Shown: positions 21,330 to 33,592, numbered from the stretch's first letter. The stretch is DNA of 60,000 nt from Takakia lepidozioides (GCA_030704615.1 CM060733.1:59584001-59644000), one strand, 5' to 3'. Notes: a model not told the origin generated them from the sequence alone. Numbers and translations: made by a program.

Positions 21330-24300
21330 ATGTCGAGGGAGCGAGATGCACTCGCTCGATTCCATTCCAATGCAGGTACTCTTCCACTGACTGCCACTGC
21401 AGACGACGATGGGTATGCAGTTGTTCATGAGGATGAGCTGGTTACAGTGTTCCCGCTGGAGTTGGGTTCTCTGCTTGTTCAGAAAGAGGTGTATGACGAG
21501 GATGGGAATTTGGATTCTGGGCACTTGGAGAAACCCTTGGTTGGCGAGTGTGGAAGGAAGTGGAGAGTCCTTCCAGGAACATACCGTGTCCTTGGAAAAG
21601 AGAGAAGACAATCAGCAGGATCAGTCGTTACCCCTGGCACTGCAGCATCGGTCGTGCAACAGAAGGGCACAGTTCCTGTGAAACAAGAGGTGAGCACATC
21701 CACTACCTTCGTTACTCTTTCGGACTCGTCCTCGGAGGATGTTTCTGAGATTCCTCCGCCAGTGCAAACTCCCTTATTGGATGATGACGAATTGCGCGAG
21801 ATAACAAGTGTCATTCCAAAATTGAAAGCCCTCGCAGGTGTGCCTGGGTGCAAGAGCGAGCTACGTTTTGTTGATTGGGAGTCCCCTCCAGTGCAACGTG
21901 TTCAATACGTGCCAGCTCAGTTTGATGGGGACATTGTTTGAGCTCAACCCCCACGTCTTCCAGTGGACTGGCTGGGCTTCTGCAGGGCATGGACAAGAAA
22001 CATGACGGACATCCTTGGTGCAGGACAAAAACTTCGAACATCCATAACGACATTGGCTTGAAATTTCGGAGGTCGGTTTGCGTTGGGCATTGCAAGTGCC
22101 TGAATATTTCTTGCCCTCGGCTGAGAAACAGCGCTCAGCCAAACGAAAGTGAGTGGGAAGGTGTGCCCCTGAATCCTTTCACCCCAGGGCTTGCACCTCC
22201 CAATACCAATACTTTTGTGTGCAGGTTCTGCAAACTTTCCCCGTCCTGTGTTTCTGTTTGCCACGCTCGTATGTATCAGGTGGCACATCGATGCAAGACA
22301 ATGACTCGTGCCTGCATTCATATGGGTGCACACGAGCATCCTGTGTCCAAAGGGAGTTGCAGGGATAGCGTGGACATCGCTAGAAATCTACTGAAGCAAG
22401 AGTTCCATAATGCCCCTTCTGCAACACCTTCTGCTATAGCGCTTGCAGCTAGCAAGGCATTCCTGGAAAAACACATACTGGGTGAAGGGGATTCGACACA
22501 GCCAATGCTGGATGCAGATTCCCTTGAGGCAGTCATGGACCATTTCTCCGTGTTGAGCTCTCCCAATATTCGAAACCAGGTGAATGCACTCAGAATGGGC
22601 ACAGGCACTGCTGGATTCATGGACAACATTATGGACCTCAAACGGAGGAGTCGCTATGAATTCATTCAAAACAGTATGTTCCCTGGCCAGGGCTCGTCCA
22701 AAGTGTATTTGTTCAAGATGTCCGCTGTGGGCCAAGGCAGTGGGTGAGCATTGTCCGCCGAATGCAACCTGGAGGAGATTTGGCTAAATGTTGGTTAATG
22801 TTTGTTTCACTAAACGCGTATGATCCAGCGTACCAGCGTGTGCTCTCCATAGCAATTTGTGATATGCAGTCGGAGGACACTGAATCCCAGATGCTCATGT
22901 GGAAGTCCCTCCGTCATGCAGCGCAATGGAATACAGAACACAAACTTTGCGGGCTTCATGGCTGATAGTGCACAGGCAAATTTCAATGCAGTGCGGCGCG
23001 TGTTTGGTTCTGGGGATCCTAAGGTCCCCATGGAAAATAGGGAGCGCACATGCCTCTTCCATTGGAGTCAATCTCTGGCACGTCATACAAAGCGCTGCTG
23101 CCCTGACCTTCAGTTGGAGCATAGAAGGCTCTGTCTGAAGTACAAGAATGCCACCTCAATGGGAGAAGCAGAGAGCACTTACCAGGCAATCCGGGCTTGG
23201 TGGTTCTCCGCTGGTGCTGCTACAGGTATCCACCTGAAGGAGTTGGAGGACTGGTTGGTTTTCTGGCACTTCAGGTACAGACAGTGGGGAGCTTTCATGA
23301 CGACGGTAAGCCTCACAAGTTTTCCTTAAACACAAATTGCACTTTGCATCGTGCCTGTTCATTTGGGGTTGTTCGATTGTCACTTGAATAACCTCTACCA
23401 TTTCTTTTCCTTCCTCACATTTCCATGCAATGCCTCCTGCAGGACATGTCCTTGGAGGACTTGGCCGACATGCCATCGTGTAATTTGGCAGAGACTGTTC
23501 ACAACGCCTGGATGCAACAGTCTACCAAAGCAGGTCGTGACTTGTATGTGGCCACTGCTGATGACATGGTGCGGGCACTTACACAACAAACCAGGTACCG
23601 CAATTTTCTGATGGACGGGGTGGAGGGAAGGGCCCCGATTCGACTTTGTTGATGCTAAGGGCTGCGAGTAGGTCCGGAGACCCGTCAAAGATGGCCAGAG
23701 CTCTAAACAGGTGCACTGAAGGTTCCCCTCTGCAATCCAGGCTCCCCCATTTGGAAGGCGAGGAAAGATTTGGATCATGCAAAAGGAAATTAAACACTCT
23801 TCCAGGGTCAGATGGAGATTCCCATAGGCCAGACAGGGTCAATTTCTCTGTGCCAAAGGTGTCTCCAGTGCAGACTAAGTCCTGTGCCGGCCCCTTCCCA
23901 GGTGGGTCCTCCTCCTGTGGAGCAGGTGCGGAACATGCAAGCATAGCAGCGGAAATCCCATTGGAGGAGGTGGTGGCCATGGTGCAGGAATCTGATTGCA
24001 TTGATAGTGACTGGCATATAGAACGCACCCCACCAGGATCTAGAGTGGCTTGCATGGCAATTCGGACCCCCTCTTTCAAGAAATGCAAATCAAAAATATG
24101 CAAAGGCTCCAGGGGGACTCCAGCTCCAACATTCACAGGGTTGTTCCGACCTTATCATAGTGGGGAGTCAAAAGAGCACAAGTTTTGGTTCTGCCCAGAC
24201 GATATGGCACGATGCGTGAAGGGAACAGTTCGTCCTTCCGTGATAATGAAGCCCCCTCCCCCGCAATTTGGCCTGTGCAAATTGGGACATCGCTGTCCTC

Positions 24301-24850
24301 AACCGAGATAAGCATGCTGGAGGAGGGAGGGTTTTGTCTTGCACGGTCCCGGGTGGTGCCCTTATGCACTGTCGGCACAGATGTGCCACATGCTCCGACA
24401 ATGCCTCCACCCGGTGCCAACTCCCACCCAACAAAAAGAGATGGAAAAACAGTGCGCCGTGTTGCTTCGGGTGCAGATCACGAATGCAAGATGGAATCGG
24501 CTAGAATTTTGCAGGCTACGGTGGCTCATCACCGAAGTCCCTTCCCCGGGGTATGGACGGATTTACACAGTGCTGTCAATTGGCTCAGTTCTTCATGCCA
24601 AAGAATATCAAGTTACCATTGGGAATTTCCCATCGTGCACTTGTCCGGATTTGTAACGATGCGTGAGGGCGCTCTCGGCATGAGAGGGAAGTGGGTCCCC
24701 TGCAAGCATCAATATTACATATACCTTGTAATTATGTGTTGCGACGGTAAGAGAGACCAATTCATTCACCAAGCCACACTAGGCTACGGAGAAGTCATCA
24801 CCCTTCTGCAGCGGGACACCTCGCGTAGAGCTCCGCCAACTTCTCTTTGA
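21330..24850 (+). pseudogene. MULE transposase with SWIM finger (MULE1)
   Basis: Mutator-like transposase. The start chosen is ATG 21,330 (MSRERDALARFH), which begins the stretch matched in MULE2. Order: acidic N-terminus (TLSDSSSEDVSEIPPP); a Cys/His DNA-binding region of GCM/WRKY type (HPWCRTKTSN, CVGHCKCLNISCP, FVCRFCKL, HRCKTMTRACIH..HEHPV, 21,990-22,340); YLFKMSAVGQGS; AICDMQSEDTESQ; the second catalytic Asp in GFMADSAQANFNAVRRVF (about 22,960) with CLFHW; the catalytic Glu in NLAETVHNAW (about 23,490); a low-complexity insert (23,650-24,480); and a C-terminal SWIM zinc finger, CTC at about 24,640 and PCKH at about 24,700. A GT-AG intron is clear at 23,306-23,442. Frameshifts near 21,940, 22,745, 22,945 and 24,655 make it a pseudogene. 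The first catalytic Asp was not located. Confidence 0.87.
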
Positions 24851-25129
24851 ACACATACGAGCCATGCCCGCTTCCCATGCTGGTTTCCAGGTTGCCGTGT
24901 GTGAAGACTTTTCATTTTATGACAAACATATACATTTCGTTCACTTGTGGGCAAATGCACTTGCGATTCATTGTAAGCGTCTCTCTGTGAATTGAAATAA
25001 ACTGTGTCAATCATTCTGAGCTCAAATCTGACATGTTTACATATTCCTCTTTTTTGGCACGCATTGCAGACATGGTGCATGGTGGCCTCCTTTGTTTTGT
25101 CCACGGTAATAGGCCCTCTTCCTGCAATC

Positions 25130-25269
25130 CTCGCCTATAGGACCTGCTTCTCCAGCAGATTCATGCCGCTCACGCTTCCCTGAAGCGTGAGCTCAGCTCA
25201 CGCTTCAAAGCTTGAACGTGAGCTCAGCTCCCAGGCTCACGGGGCTGGGCTCACGCCGTAGCTACGCTG
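25130..25269. repeat. MULE1 right terminal region
   Basis: A series of GCTCACG and CGTGAGC words, some forming small hairpins (CTCACGCTTCCCTGAAGCGTGAG). It ends CTCACGCCGTAGCTACGCTG, immediately before the 9-bp target duplication at 25,270-25,278. Confidence 0.75.
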
Positions 25270-26447
25270 GTGCTGGTGCGGTAGTGGCTTGGGTGGACGT
25301 CGTAGCTACTGTACCACCAGTCCACTAGTTCCACTGCTACTTGCTGAAGCTGCCGGTGCAGCGGCAGGTGTAGCCACTGCCCTCGTGCTCTAGTGCCCCT
25401 AGTGATGGAGACATAGTCGGGTGACCAGTATATCCTCCACTCCTCGATCTCAACCTCATGCCCCCGCCTGAACTCATGGTAATCATCCAAAGGCGGCCCC
25501 TCAAGGTGCTGAAACAGCCCTTTCCATGCCATGAACGGCGTAAATAGTTGTGGATTGCGCATTTGCTGCAAATCACACCAACTATCAAACTCTTGGATAA
25601 AATCATCCAACTCGATGGTGCCCACCACCCCAGAGTACCTTCATGGCCCCTTGGTAGCTCCATACATCTCCTCCATTGTGTCCCACAACAATGGCAAAGA
25701 AACAACTTGCACCGCCGGTATGAGTCCTCCTGATTCACAATCCGAATCAGAACCTTCCGTGGAAGACACAGGAGGTGAAGGTGGCCTAAACCGCACACCT
25801 CGTCTCGTGTACCCACTAGTATCGCTAGTGCTCGAACTGGCACTATCCCCAGCAACTAGTGGCACCTCCGTGTTGACACTCAACCGGTCATGAACATGTC
25901 CCTAACCCCCTCTCCACAAGGTAACCGGGTAGAGAACCTGTTGCGGCTTATGGTTTGGAATACTAAGTTCCTAACATAGCCTACACCTGTACCTGCATCC
26001 ACCGCAAGCACTCCTATGGTTGGCTGGTCATCACCTCCAACCTCACCACAGGAGAAACAATGATGGTCTGGCTGGTCATCACCCCAGCCTCACCATCGAC
26101 AGCATGCTCTAGGACTGGCCGGTGATCAAATCGGACCAATCACCTATAAAAACAAGCGCCCACACAAAACTAGCATGGCGCACAATCAAGCATGCAGGTA
26201 TGGAGGGGATCCAAACACAAGAAATCAGAACGACAACTCCCCCACACCAAAAAACAACTCCACGGTGTTGCTCCTGCAAGGACACCCAGCCCAAACCCGG
26301 ACTGACTCTTGTCTCCACCTACGGAAAGGTCTTGGCCTAATGAGAGGGTGGAAACTACGAGGAAGAGAAGCTAAAGCAATGCCAAACCCCAGCATGCCCT
26401 CATCCCAACACTCTTCCTCTCCTCTCTTCCCTCACTTGCATGACCAT
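25270..26447 (-). repeat. tandem duplicate of gag and leader, right part
   Basis: The second gag copy continues here after the MULE1 insertion: gag N-terminal half to the Met at 25,881-25,883 (MSVNTEVPLVAGDS), then a second copy of the leader, with the antisense GACCAATC/CTATAAAAAC pair at about 26,134-26,152. Frameshifts split gag near 25,640 and 25,380. Confidence 0.85.
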
Positions 26448-28611
26448 GGGAATATCATGAAGATACTCCTCAAACCGCCCTCCACGAGCTTCAAAATTCG
26501 GCCTTCCAGACCACATGCCAGTCCTTAGGCAGTCCACCAGTGCCTCCACGAGTCAGCACAGGCCGTCCACAGGTCAACACGGGCCACCACAGACCAGCAC
26601 AGGCCCACACAGCTCACTGGTCGCAGCCGTCACAGTCCCACAGGCCACTGGGCACAGCCTGTCACAGCCCCTCACAGCCCCAAAGGCCTCAGGCACGACT
26701 TGTCACAACCCCTCACAGCCCCAAAGCCACGGGCACAGTCTGTCACAGCCCCTCACAGCCGTCACAGCCCCACAGGCCACTGGGCACAGCCCCGCACAGC
26801 CCGTCACAGCCCACAGGCCACTGGGCACAGCCTGTCACAGCCCCGCACAGCCCGTCATAGCTCGCCACAGCCTGTCACAGCCCGTCACACAGGCCACTGG
26901 CACAGCCCGTCACAGGCCACTGGGCACAGCCTGTCACAGCCCCTCACAGCCCCAAAGGCCACGGGCACAGCCTATCACAGCCTCACACAGCCCGTCACAG
27001 CCCCACAGGCCACTGGGCACGGCCTGTCACAGCCCGTCACAGCCCGTCACAGCCCCAAAGGCCTCAGGCACGGCCTGTCACAGCCCCTCACAGCCTCAGG
27101 CACAGCCCGTCACAGCCCCATCCATGGCCGCTCTGGCAGTTTAGCCATTTCTCCAAGAGGTTTAGCCACGCCAAGCTAGGGTTTGTGTCTCTTGGAGTCT
27201 AGGCTTCTTTCCACCGAGCTATGGCGGTTGTGAGGAAATCAGCAAGGTATTCTTGCTCTTTCGGCCCACACACCACCCTAGTAGCCCTAAGCCATGAGGT
27301 GGTTGCCACAAACCAAGCCTTCTTTATCACTTAGCCTCCCCAAACACGCCACTAAACTCATTGGCAAACAACCAAGCCCTGCTGGTTCCCAGCCCTTGTG
27401 AGCACTCATTCAAGCACTCTCCTTGGCCATAGCATCTGTCTTAGAGCCTATTCCAGCCCCCTACACCTGCTGCTTCAAGAGTTGCGCTCCCTTCAAGCTT
27501 GAAGTTGAAACCCCAACTCACATAGGCCCTACAAGTGCTTTTCTTTCACTCCAAGTGGAAACCAGCCCTAGACCTTCCGTTCTAGCTCTCTAAAGCTTGA
27601 AAAAAGAGCCTCAATGGGCTGAAGGCATGCTCCACACATGCCCCACTCTCACCATAAGAGAATCAGCTCTTTTGCTTCATTTCTTGCACCCACAAACCTG
27701 AAAATACAAGCTTCAGCAGGCTGAAAGCATGCTCCACATGCCCTACAGGGAAACCAGCCCCTTCCTTCCTTTCTTGCACCCACCTGAAAGTGCAAGCCTT
27801 CACCAGGCTGATAGCATGCTCCACACATGCATTGCCCTCACATAAGGGAAGTCAGCCCTTCCCTCTTCCTTGCTTGCCCTCCAAGCTTGAAGATGGAAGC
27901 TTCAATGAGCTGAATACATGCTCCACATATGCAACCTCTTCACACAAGAGATATCAGCCCCCTATCTTGGCTCCTTGGCTCCTTGATGCTCTCTAAGACA
28001 AGACTAAGCACTCCACAGCCTTTGCCAAGCTCCTGAAACCCTAAGGCTTACATTTCCAGCCACAAGACACTTCTCTTGTGGTGCAAGAGCTATTCTTCCA
28101 AGCTCTGAAACCCTAGGTGCACATTCCATGGCCTTGCCGCACCTCTTAGCTCCTGTTCCAGCCCTGCTCTTGCCATGACAAGAGCCCTCTCAATGCTGAA
28201 AATTGAAACCCAATCTCACCATACTCCACAAAGTGCACTGATTTGCCCCAAGCCAAATCAGCCCTTTCGCTTGGTCTTGCAATTCTTCACACAATGAAAG
28301 CTCGCATTCCCAAATCCAGTTCTCAGCTTTGCCACCAAAGCCACTATAACCTGCTCTTGACTGGTCCTCTTCCCAATCGTGCTTGCTCATGCATGTACAC
28401 AATCTGAAACCATCAAGGTGCTCTGGAATTACCTGCAGCATGGTGCTTTCATCTCTGAAGCTGAAGATCGAATGCCAAGGTCTACCACCTCGTAACCCAC
28501 ATCACCTCCGCTTCTAACAACCAAGAGCTCCACGGTGCTCCTTGCATAACAACTTGGTTCTACAACTAACTCGTATCTGGCACTCACAGATACGAGCTGA
28601 TCTTTCTCGAG
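26448..28611 (-). other. E1 distal leader with minisatellite and imperfect repeats
   Basis: Non-coding 5' part of E1. It contains the CACAGCCC minisatellite (26,540-27,125) and about four imperfect repeats of about 100 bp around 'GCTGAA.GCATGCTCCACA.ATGC' (27,590-27,980). AAACCCTA words occur at about 28,034 and 28,110, with the complement TAGGGTTT at about 27,177. The E2 equivalent is 54,430-56,551. I did not find a convincing primer binding site. Confidence 0.6.
26540..27125. repeat. CACAGCCC minisatellite (E1 leader)
   Basis: Tandem repeats of about 10 bp, CACAGCCCCT or CACAGCCCGT. They are interspersed with CCACAGGCCACTGGGCACAG in a loose higher-order pattern. Long Pro/Ser/His-rich plus-strand frames here are a product of the repeat, not genes. 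The E2 array (54,530-55,690) is about twice as long. Confidence 0.9.
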
Positions 28612-28928
28612 TGATAAAGAAGAGGAATACAAGCACGAGTTCACAAATCTGAAGCATAAACTCATGCATATATAACCTCATCACTCAAATACAAGTCAAA
28701 CCAAGTGCACCCCACGCCATGGGGAATCCACACTACGGCGCCATAGCTAGGCGCGGTGAGGCTCAACTCGAGAAAGATGAGCCTCCCGCACTTGCCGTGA
28801 AGATAACCACTCCAGGGCCTAAATCTGCCTTGACCCCTGGATTGACACTTGGGCCAATCCCAAATGTCAATATGTAAAAACTAGCTATTTCCTAGCTAGT
28901 TTCACACTAGTGGCAAAATAACTTGACA
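28612..28928 (-). repeat. right LTR fragment of E1
   Basis: 317 bp nearly identical to 4,125-4,441, ending AACTTGACA and followed by ATGA. It is the outer part of the right LTR. The inner 177 bp found in the left copy (3,949-4,124) are missing. Confidence 0.7.
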
Positions 28929-31440
28929 ATGACCTTGTCAGTCAAAAGAGAGAAATTTTTTCAGGCGAGGTAGCAGATCTGAGACCCGATGCCCTCTTGT
29001 TGATCCCAAATTCCTTGCAGCTTTTGATGAAATGTATCCCTGCAGTCTAGCTAATATTGCAGAGCCCCTCTGTAGGATTCCTAGGCACCCGCAAGGGCCT
29101 GATATCCAATTTTTTTTGCCTGAATTGCGTTCACACCAACACACTAGTGAACCAGTAGGAGGTTCAAAAATGACACCTTGAGTCTTGAGAACTTGGACAT
29201 GTGTATAACTTCAAATAATATGGAAAACCAAAATGTTAATACGAAGAGGCAGATAAAATATGCTAAAGACAAATATATGATGAACGCCAGAAAAAAATGC
29301 ATGAAATAAAAAATAACCAAATTTTTTGAAACCGTGGCATTAGATCAAAATCCAAACAATTTGAAATCTAAACTAAGCAAAAATAAAGATGAAAAAGATA
29401 TCATATAAACAACATTTATAAAAAAATCTATTTGTTGTATCAAGAGTCATTACACGGGTCAAATTAATATCAAATGAAACAATGGGCTCCCAGCTTGCTT
29501 TCGCAAAACATAAGAGGAAGGGAAAACTAGGGAGCATGATTCAGCACACCACAACAATCAGAGGCTTGACACGCTGTAAGGTCATTTGACCACATTTTCT
29601 CCGTTGATTTTAACATGATGCATAGTCTCTCTCTGCAATACTGCCAATAAATGGTCACCTGTCCATAAAACTTGAATGTAGCCCATCTCTTTAGAGGTTG
29701 TTCTCAGAATTCGTCGCTAGTAGTGCGGAGCAACACGAAGCCCTAGTAATTCTAGCGACGACAGAAGGTCGGAAGCTAGTTTAGCGTAGAGCAGGAATAG
29801 GGTGCCAAAGTGCCACGTCATCGTCGCCACGTTTCGTCATCAAAATTCTGTCGAGTCTGCCTGAATTGCCCGCCCGAAATATGCCAATAGAAATCGCCGC
29901 ACCAACTTATTCGGAACTGCCCGCAATGCCCGGATCTTGATCTTTGAACTGCAGGAGCTCTCGTTTTCCGCCATCATTCACCTTGCAAGCTGCACAACAT
30001 TTGCCACTGGATTTGTATTGATAGGAGAAGCCAAGAAGAGCAGCAATCCAAAGCAACTGCAAGTCGCCATCGCTGTCGTCGTCCAAATCTAGAAATCCCT
30101 CAAAGTTTTGAAGAGCGTCAGAATGACCCGTTGGAAACCCTTTTGTGGACTTCGCGCAGGGTCCTTTGGGACTCCTCTAAAAACTGCCTGCTTTGTGTTT
30201 GTGAAGTCAAGCAAAGCTGAGATGTGGAAAGGATATGAAAGAGATGAGACCTTGCTCGTCTTGCTTCCCGCCCCGTGTCCGCTCTCTCTCACAGGCACAG
30301 GAATGGCAGGGTGCCGGCGTTCTCCTGTGTGGGCTCCAGGGAGACTTCAAAATCATGACGTTGTCTTCTCCTTGCACTGAACGGGCGGGCGGCCTCACAT
30401 CATACAGGAATTTCACGGGCTTTTTGCAGCTGAAATCGGCAGCCAGCTTTGCTATGCGGAGCACAAGGCGCTTACAAGTGATGGCTGTGACGCCTGCCCA
30501 GTCTGCAGGAAAACCGGAAAATGGTATAACCTGGAACTCTCTGCATACTTTTTGGGTTCTCTACCCTGTTTTGCGGGGAAATGACCAGCGATTTTGTTCT
30601 CAGGTTGTTATGGAAGGGCTTGTGCACAGCCCACGGTATTCTGCTACAAGTTTGAAGAAGTGCAAGCATTTTGAGTTCAGAAAGGTTACCTAGTATGTGA
30701 AAGACATCGTTGAGGTCCTTCTAGTGTAGTGCATATCACAATTGCTAATGAAGACGAATTAGAGGAAAAGAGAGATGCACTCAATAGGAACGTTGGTTGA
30801 GGGCATAGTCCCCCAGATATGGCAGCCAGCTGTGGGGATTTCTACCCACCAGTTAGATACTCACCCTAAAGCCATAGCGCCTGCATGCAGTCAGAGGACA
30901 ATCCACCTACATGGAGCTGAGGGTTGGCGGAATGGCTGGTATAGACCCTCATGCTACAAACCTCAATGTCAACTTCTACAATGCTGCTCTAGCTCCCAAT
31001 CCAACAATGTGACACATGCGGCTTTGAGGGCACAGTCTGTCACATTGCTTCAGAAAGAGGAGAGGAGAGGCTGTGCTTTATGAGATTTATTCTGGTGTGC
31101 CTGCCCCTTTGGAAAAGAGGTGAAAAAGAGGGAAGAGAATGGAGCTTCTATGGAAAACATTCAGCTTTGGCAGTAGTTCAAATCAAATCCTTCGCAGGGG
31201 TGGGACAACAGGTCTGGTGCTCAGCTGCACCGTGGTGGTTCTCACCGACCAATCCGACATTACCTGACTACAGACACAAGCAGCATGCACAAGAGGGTCC
31301 ATTTGGGTTGATGGTCGGTCAAGTCCTCTATGGGTCATGACACAAGGTCAATGACAATGTGCCGTCGAGGGCACCTTCTTCTTCATCCTATTTCTGCCTG
31401 TTTTGCCCTCTCATCAGACTTGGCCCTGAGGTGCATATTG
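28929..31440. other. unassigned region, AT-rich part and weak open frames
   Basis: 29,160-29,500 is AT-rich and empty. 29,700-30,100 is unique sequence without signals I can name. Plus-strand frames at 30,108-30,380 and 30,235-30,693 and at 30,775-31,340 show no known motif. They could be 5' exons or leader of the PPR gene that follows, but nothing in the sequence proves it. I see no tRNA or rRNA. Confidence 0.35.
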
Positions 31441-32446
31441 CATATTGATGCCAAAATGCTGAAATGAGATGTGGTCTCTTGGACTGCAATAATTGCAGGA
31501 TGTACTGAGCAAGGGCATGGTGAAGAGGCATTTGAACTCTTTGGGAAAATGCCACAAGAAGGTGTAGAGCCCGACGAGGTCACTCTCATTTGCATCCTCA
31601 AAAGGTGTGCCAGCCCGCAGCTCTAGGGCAGGGCAAGGGGCTTCATGCCCACATTGTCAAATCTGGATTTGAATCAGATATCTATGTAGGAAGTAGCCTT
31701 GTCCATATGTATGCCAAGTGTGGGAGTTTGGTGGATGTGCGAAAGGCGAGATGTCTAGGCGAGATGTAATTTCATGGTATGCTCATGCAAGAGGCATTCC
31801 AGCTCTTTCGGCAGATGCTCACCAAGTGTTCGATAGAATGCCTCAACGATCTTTGATCATGTGATAATGTTGGCAGGATTTACCAAGCATGGATGTGGTA
31901 GGAATGCTTTGGAGACCTATGAGCAAATGTTGCGGGAAGGGGTGAAGCCCAACCACATCACATTTGCTTATGTTTGCAATGCGTATGCAAGCCTGGGAGC
32001 TCTGGAAAAGGGGAAAGAGGTTGGTGACATCGTCAAAGCTGGAATGGTACCAGATGTCATTCTGAACACTGCCCTGGTGGATATGTATGCCAAATGTGGG
32101 TGCATTAAGGATGTGAAGGGAGTTTTCAACACTATGGCTGAACGAGATGTGGTGTCATGAAGACGATGCTTGCAGGGTATGCACAGCAAGGACGTGGTAT
32201 GAAGGCTTTGGAGACCTATGATCAAATGATCGGGGAAGGGGTGAAGCCCGACCACATCACATTTGTGTCCATTTGTGATGCGTGTGCAAGGCTGGCAGCT
32301 CTGGAAAAAGACGAAGAGGTCCATGGCGACATTGTCAGAGCTGCGATTGTACCTAGTGTCATTCTGAACAATACCCTTGTGGACATGTACGAAGGGCGCG
32401 GGATGGAGGCTTCGGAGACCTATGAGCAAATGATGGGGAAGGGGTG

Positions 32447-33592
32447 AAGCCCGACCGCCTAATTTTGTTTGCATTTGCAATGCGTGTGCAAGCCTGGCAA
32501 CTCTGGAAAAGTGCAAGGTGGTCCATAGTGACATCGTCACATCTGGAATTGTACCCAATGTCATTCTGAACACTACCCTGCTGGACATGTATGTCAAATG
32601 TTAGTGCATCGAGGATGCAAAGGGAGTTTTCGTGGCTGAACGAGATGTGGTGTCGTGGAGGGCGATGATTGCAGAATATGCATAGCAAGGGTGCGGGATA
32701 GAGGCTTCAAGACCTATGAACAATTGATGTGCGAGGGGGTGAAGCCCAACCGCATAACGTTTTTTGCATTTGCAGTGCGAGTGCAAGCCTGACAGCCCTG
32801 GAAAGGTGCAATGAGGTCCATGGTGACATCGTCAAAGCTGGATTTGTACCAGATGTCATCCTGAACACAGCCCTGCTGGACATGTATGTCAAATGTGAGT
32901 GCATCGAGGATGCAAAGGGAGTTTTCGACAGTATGGCTGAAAGAAATGTGGTGTCGTGGAGGGCGATGATTGCAGGATATGCACAGCAAAGGGCGGGATG
33001 GAGGCTTCGGAGACCTATGAGCAAATGGTGGGGGAAGGGGGGAAGCCCCAACCGCATAACGTTTGTTTGCATTTGCAATGCGTGTGCAAGCCTGACAGCT
33101 CTGGAAATGTGCAAAGTGGTCCATGGTGACATCGTCACATCTGGAATTGTACCCAATGTCATTTTGAACACTGCCCTGCTGGACATGTATGTCAAATATG
33201 AGTGCAGCGAGGATGCAAAGGGAGTTTTTGACAATATGGCTGAATGAGATGTGTGGCGTCGTGGAGGGCGATGATTGCAGAATATGCATAGCAAGGGCGC
33301 GGGATGGAGGCTTCGAGACCTATGAGCAATTGATGTGCGAAGGGGTGAAGCCCAACCGCATAATGTTTTTGTTTGCATTTGCAAGACTGGCAGCTTTGGA
33401 AAGGTGCAATGAGGTCCATGCAGGTGACATCGTCAAAGCTGGATTTGTACCAGATGTCATCCTGAACACTGCCCTGCTGGACATGTATGTCAAATGTGAG
33501 TGCATCGAGGATGCAAAGGGAGTGTTTGACAGTATGGCTGAAAGAAAAGAAATGTGGTGTCGTGGAGTGCGATGATTGCAGGATATGCACAG
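32447..33592 (+). repeat. higher-order repeat inside the PPR gene
   Basis: Two PLS triplets alternate as A-B-A-B. Type A reads IVTSGIVPNVILN (32,530s, 33,130s). Type B reads IVKAGFVPDVILN (32,825-32,990, 33,427-33,592). The B copies, and a third after the insertion at 36,436-36,600, are nearly identical in DNA. The period of the A+B pair is about 600 bp, which suggests unequal crossing-over. Confidence 0.75.

Larger units (their letters stand above)
13421..25269 (+). mobile_element. MULE1, autonomous-type Mutator-like element
   Basis: An 11.85-kb DNA transposon inserted in the duplicated gag. The 9-bp target duplication GTGCTGGTG is at 13,412-13,420 and 25,270-25,278. The uninterrupted site is seen in the first gag copy (11,540s) and in E2 (53,250s). 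The ends are short imperfect inverted repeats that share GCTA and CGTGAGCC, with many subterminal GTGAGC/GCTCAC copies. It carries two divergent genes: a MULE transposase on the plus strand (21,330-24,850) and a ParB-like/N-methyltransferase-like gene on the minus strand (13,824 to about 17,950). A palindrome array lies at 18,070-19,990. A 9-bp duplication and the transposase type both fit the Mutator superfamily. Confidence 0.88.
3949..28928 (-). mobile_element. Ty3/gypsy element E1 with DNA methyltransferase and PHD finger
   Basis: This large minus-strand LTR-type retroelement, read right to left, has a leader (about 28,600-25,894 and 12,640-12,154), gag, an aspartic protease, a C5 cytosine methyltransferase, reverse transcriptase, RNase H, integrase and a C-terminal PHD finger. 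RT-RNase H before integrase is the Ty3/gypsy order. ATGA precedes 3,949 and follows 28,928, a possible short target duplication. It holds a 1.87-kb tandem duplication of gag 5' part plus leader, and MULE1 sits in the second copy. Frameshifts throughout make it inactive. E2 (43,977-56,551) is a second copy with independent lesions. The consensus of the two appears to be one long gag-pol frame. The left part of the right LTR is missing. Confidence 0.85.

Noticed and set aside
13421-25269. Helitron or KDZ-type element instead of MULE
   Set aside because: A 9-bp target duplication, inverted ends and a transposase with MULE order (D...CLFHW...E and SWIM CxC...CxH) fit Mutator; there is no Rep/helicase.
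26515-27144. Pro/Ser/His-rich open frames (also 54,496-55,360) as a protein gene
   Set aside because: They follow directly from the CACAGCCC repeat, exist in more than one frame, and lie in the non-coding leader of the gypsy element.
28030-28120. Interstitial telomere repeat
   Set aside because: Only isolated AAACCCTA words, not a tandem array.
30235-30693. Possible host gene exon
   Set aside because: No recognisable motif, overlapping frames equally long, no splice evidence; kept only as unassigned.
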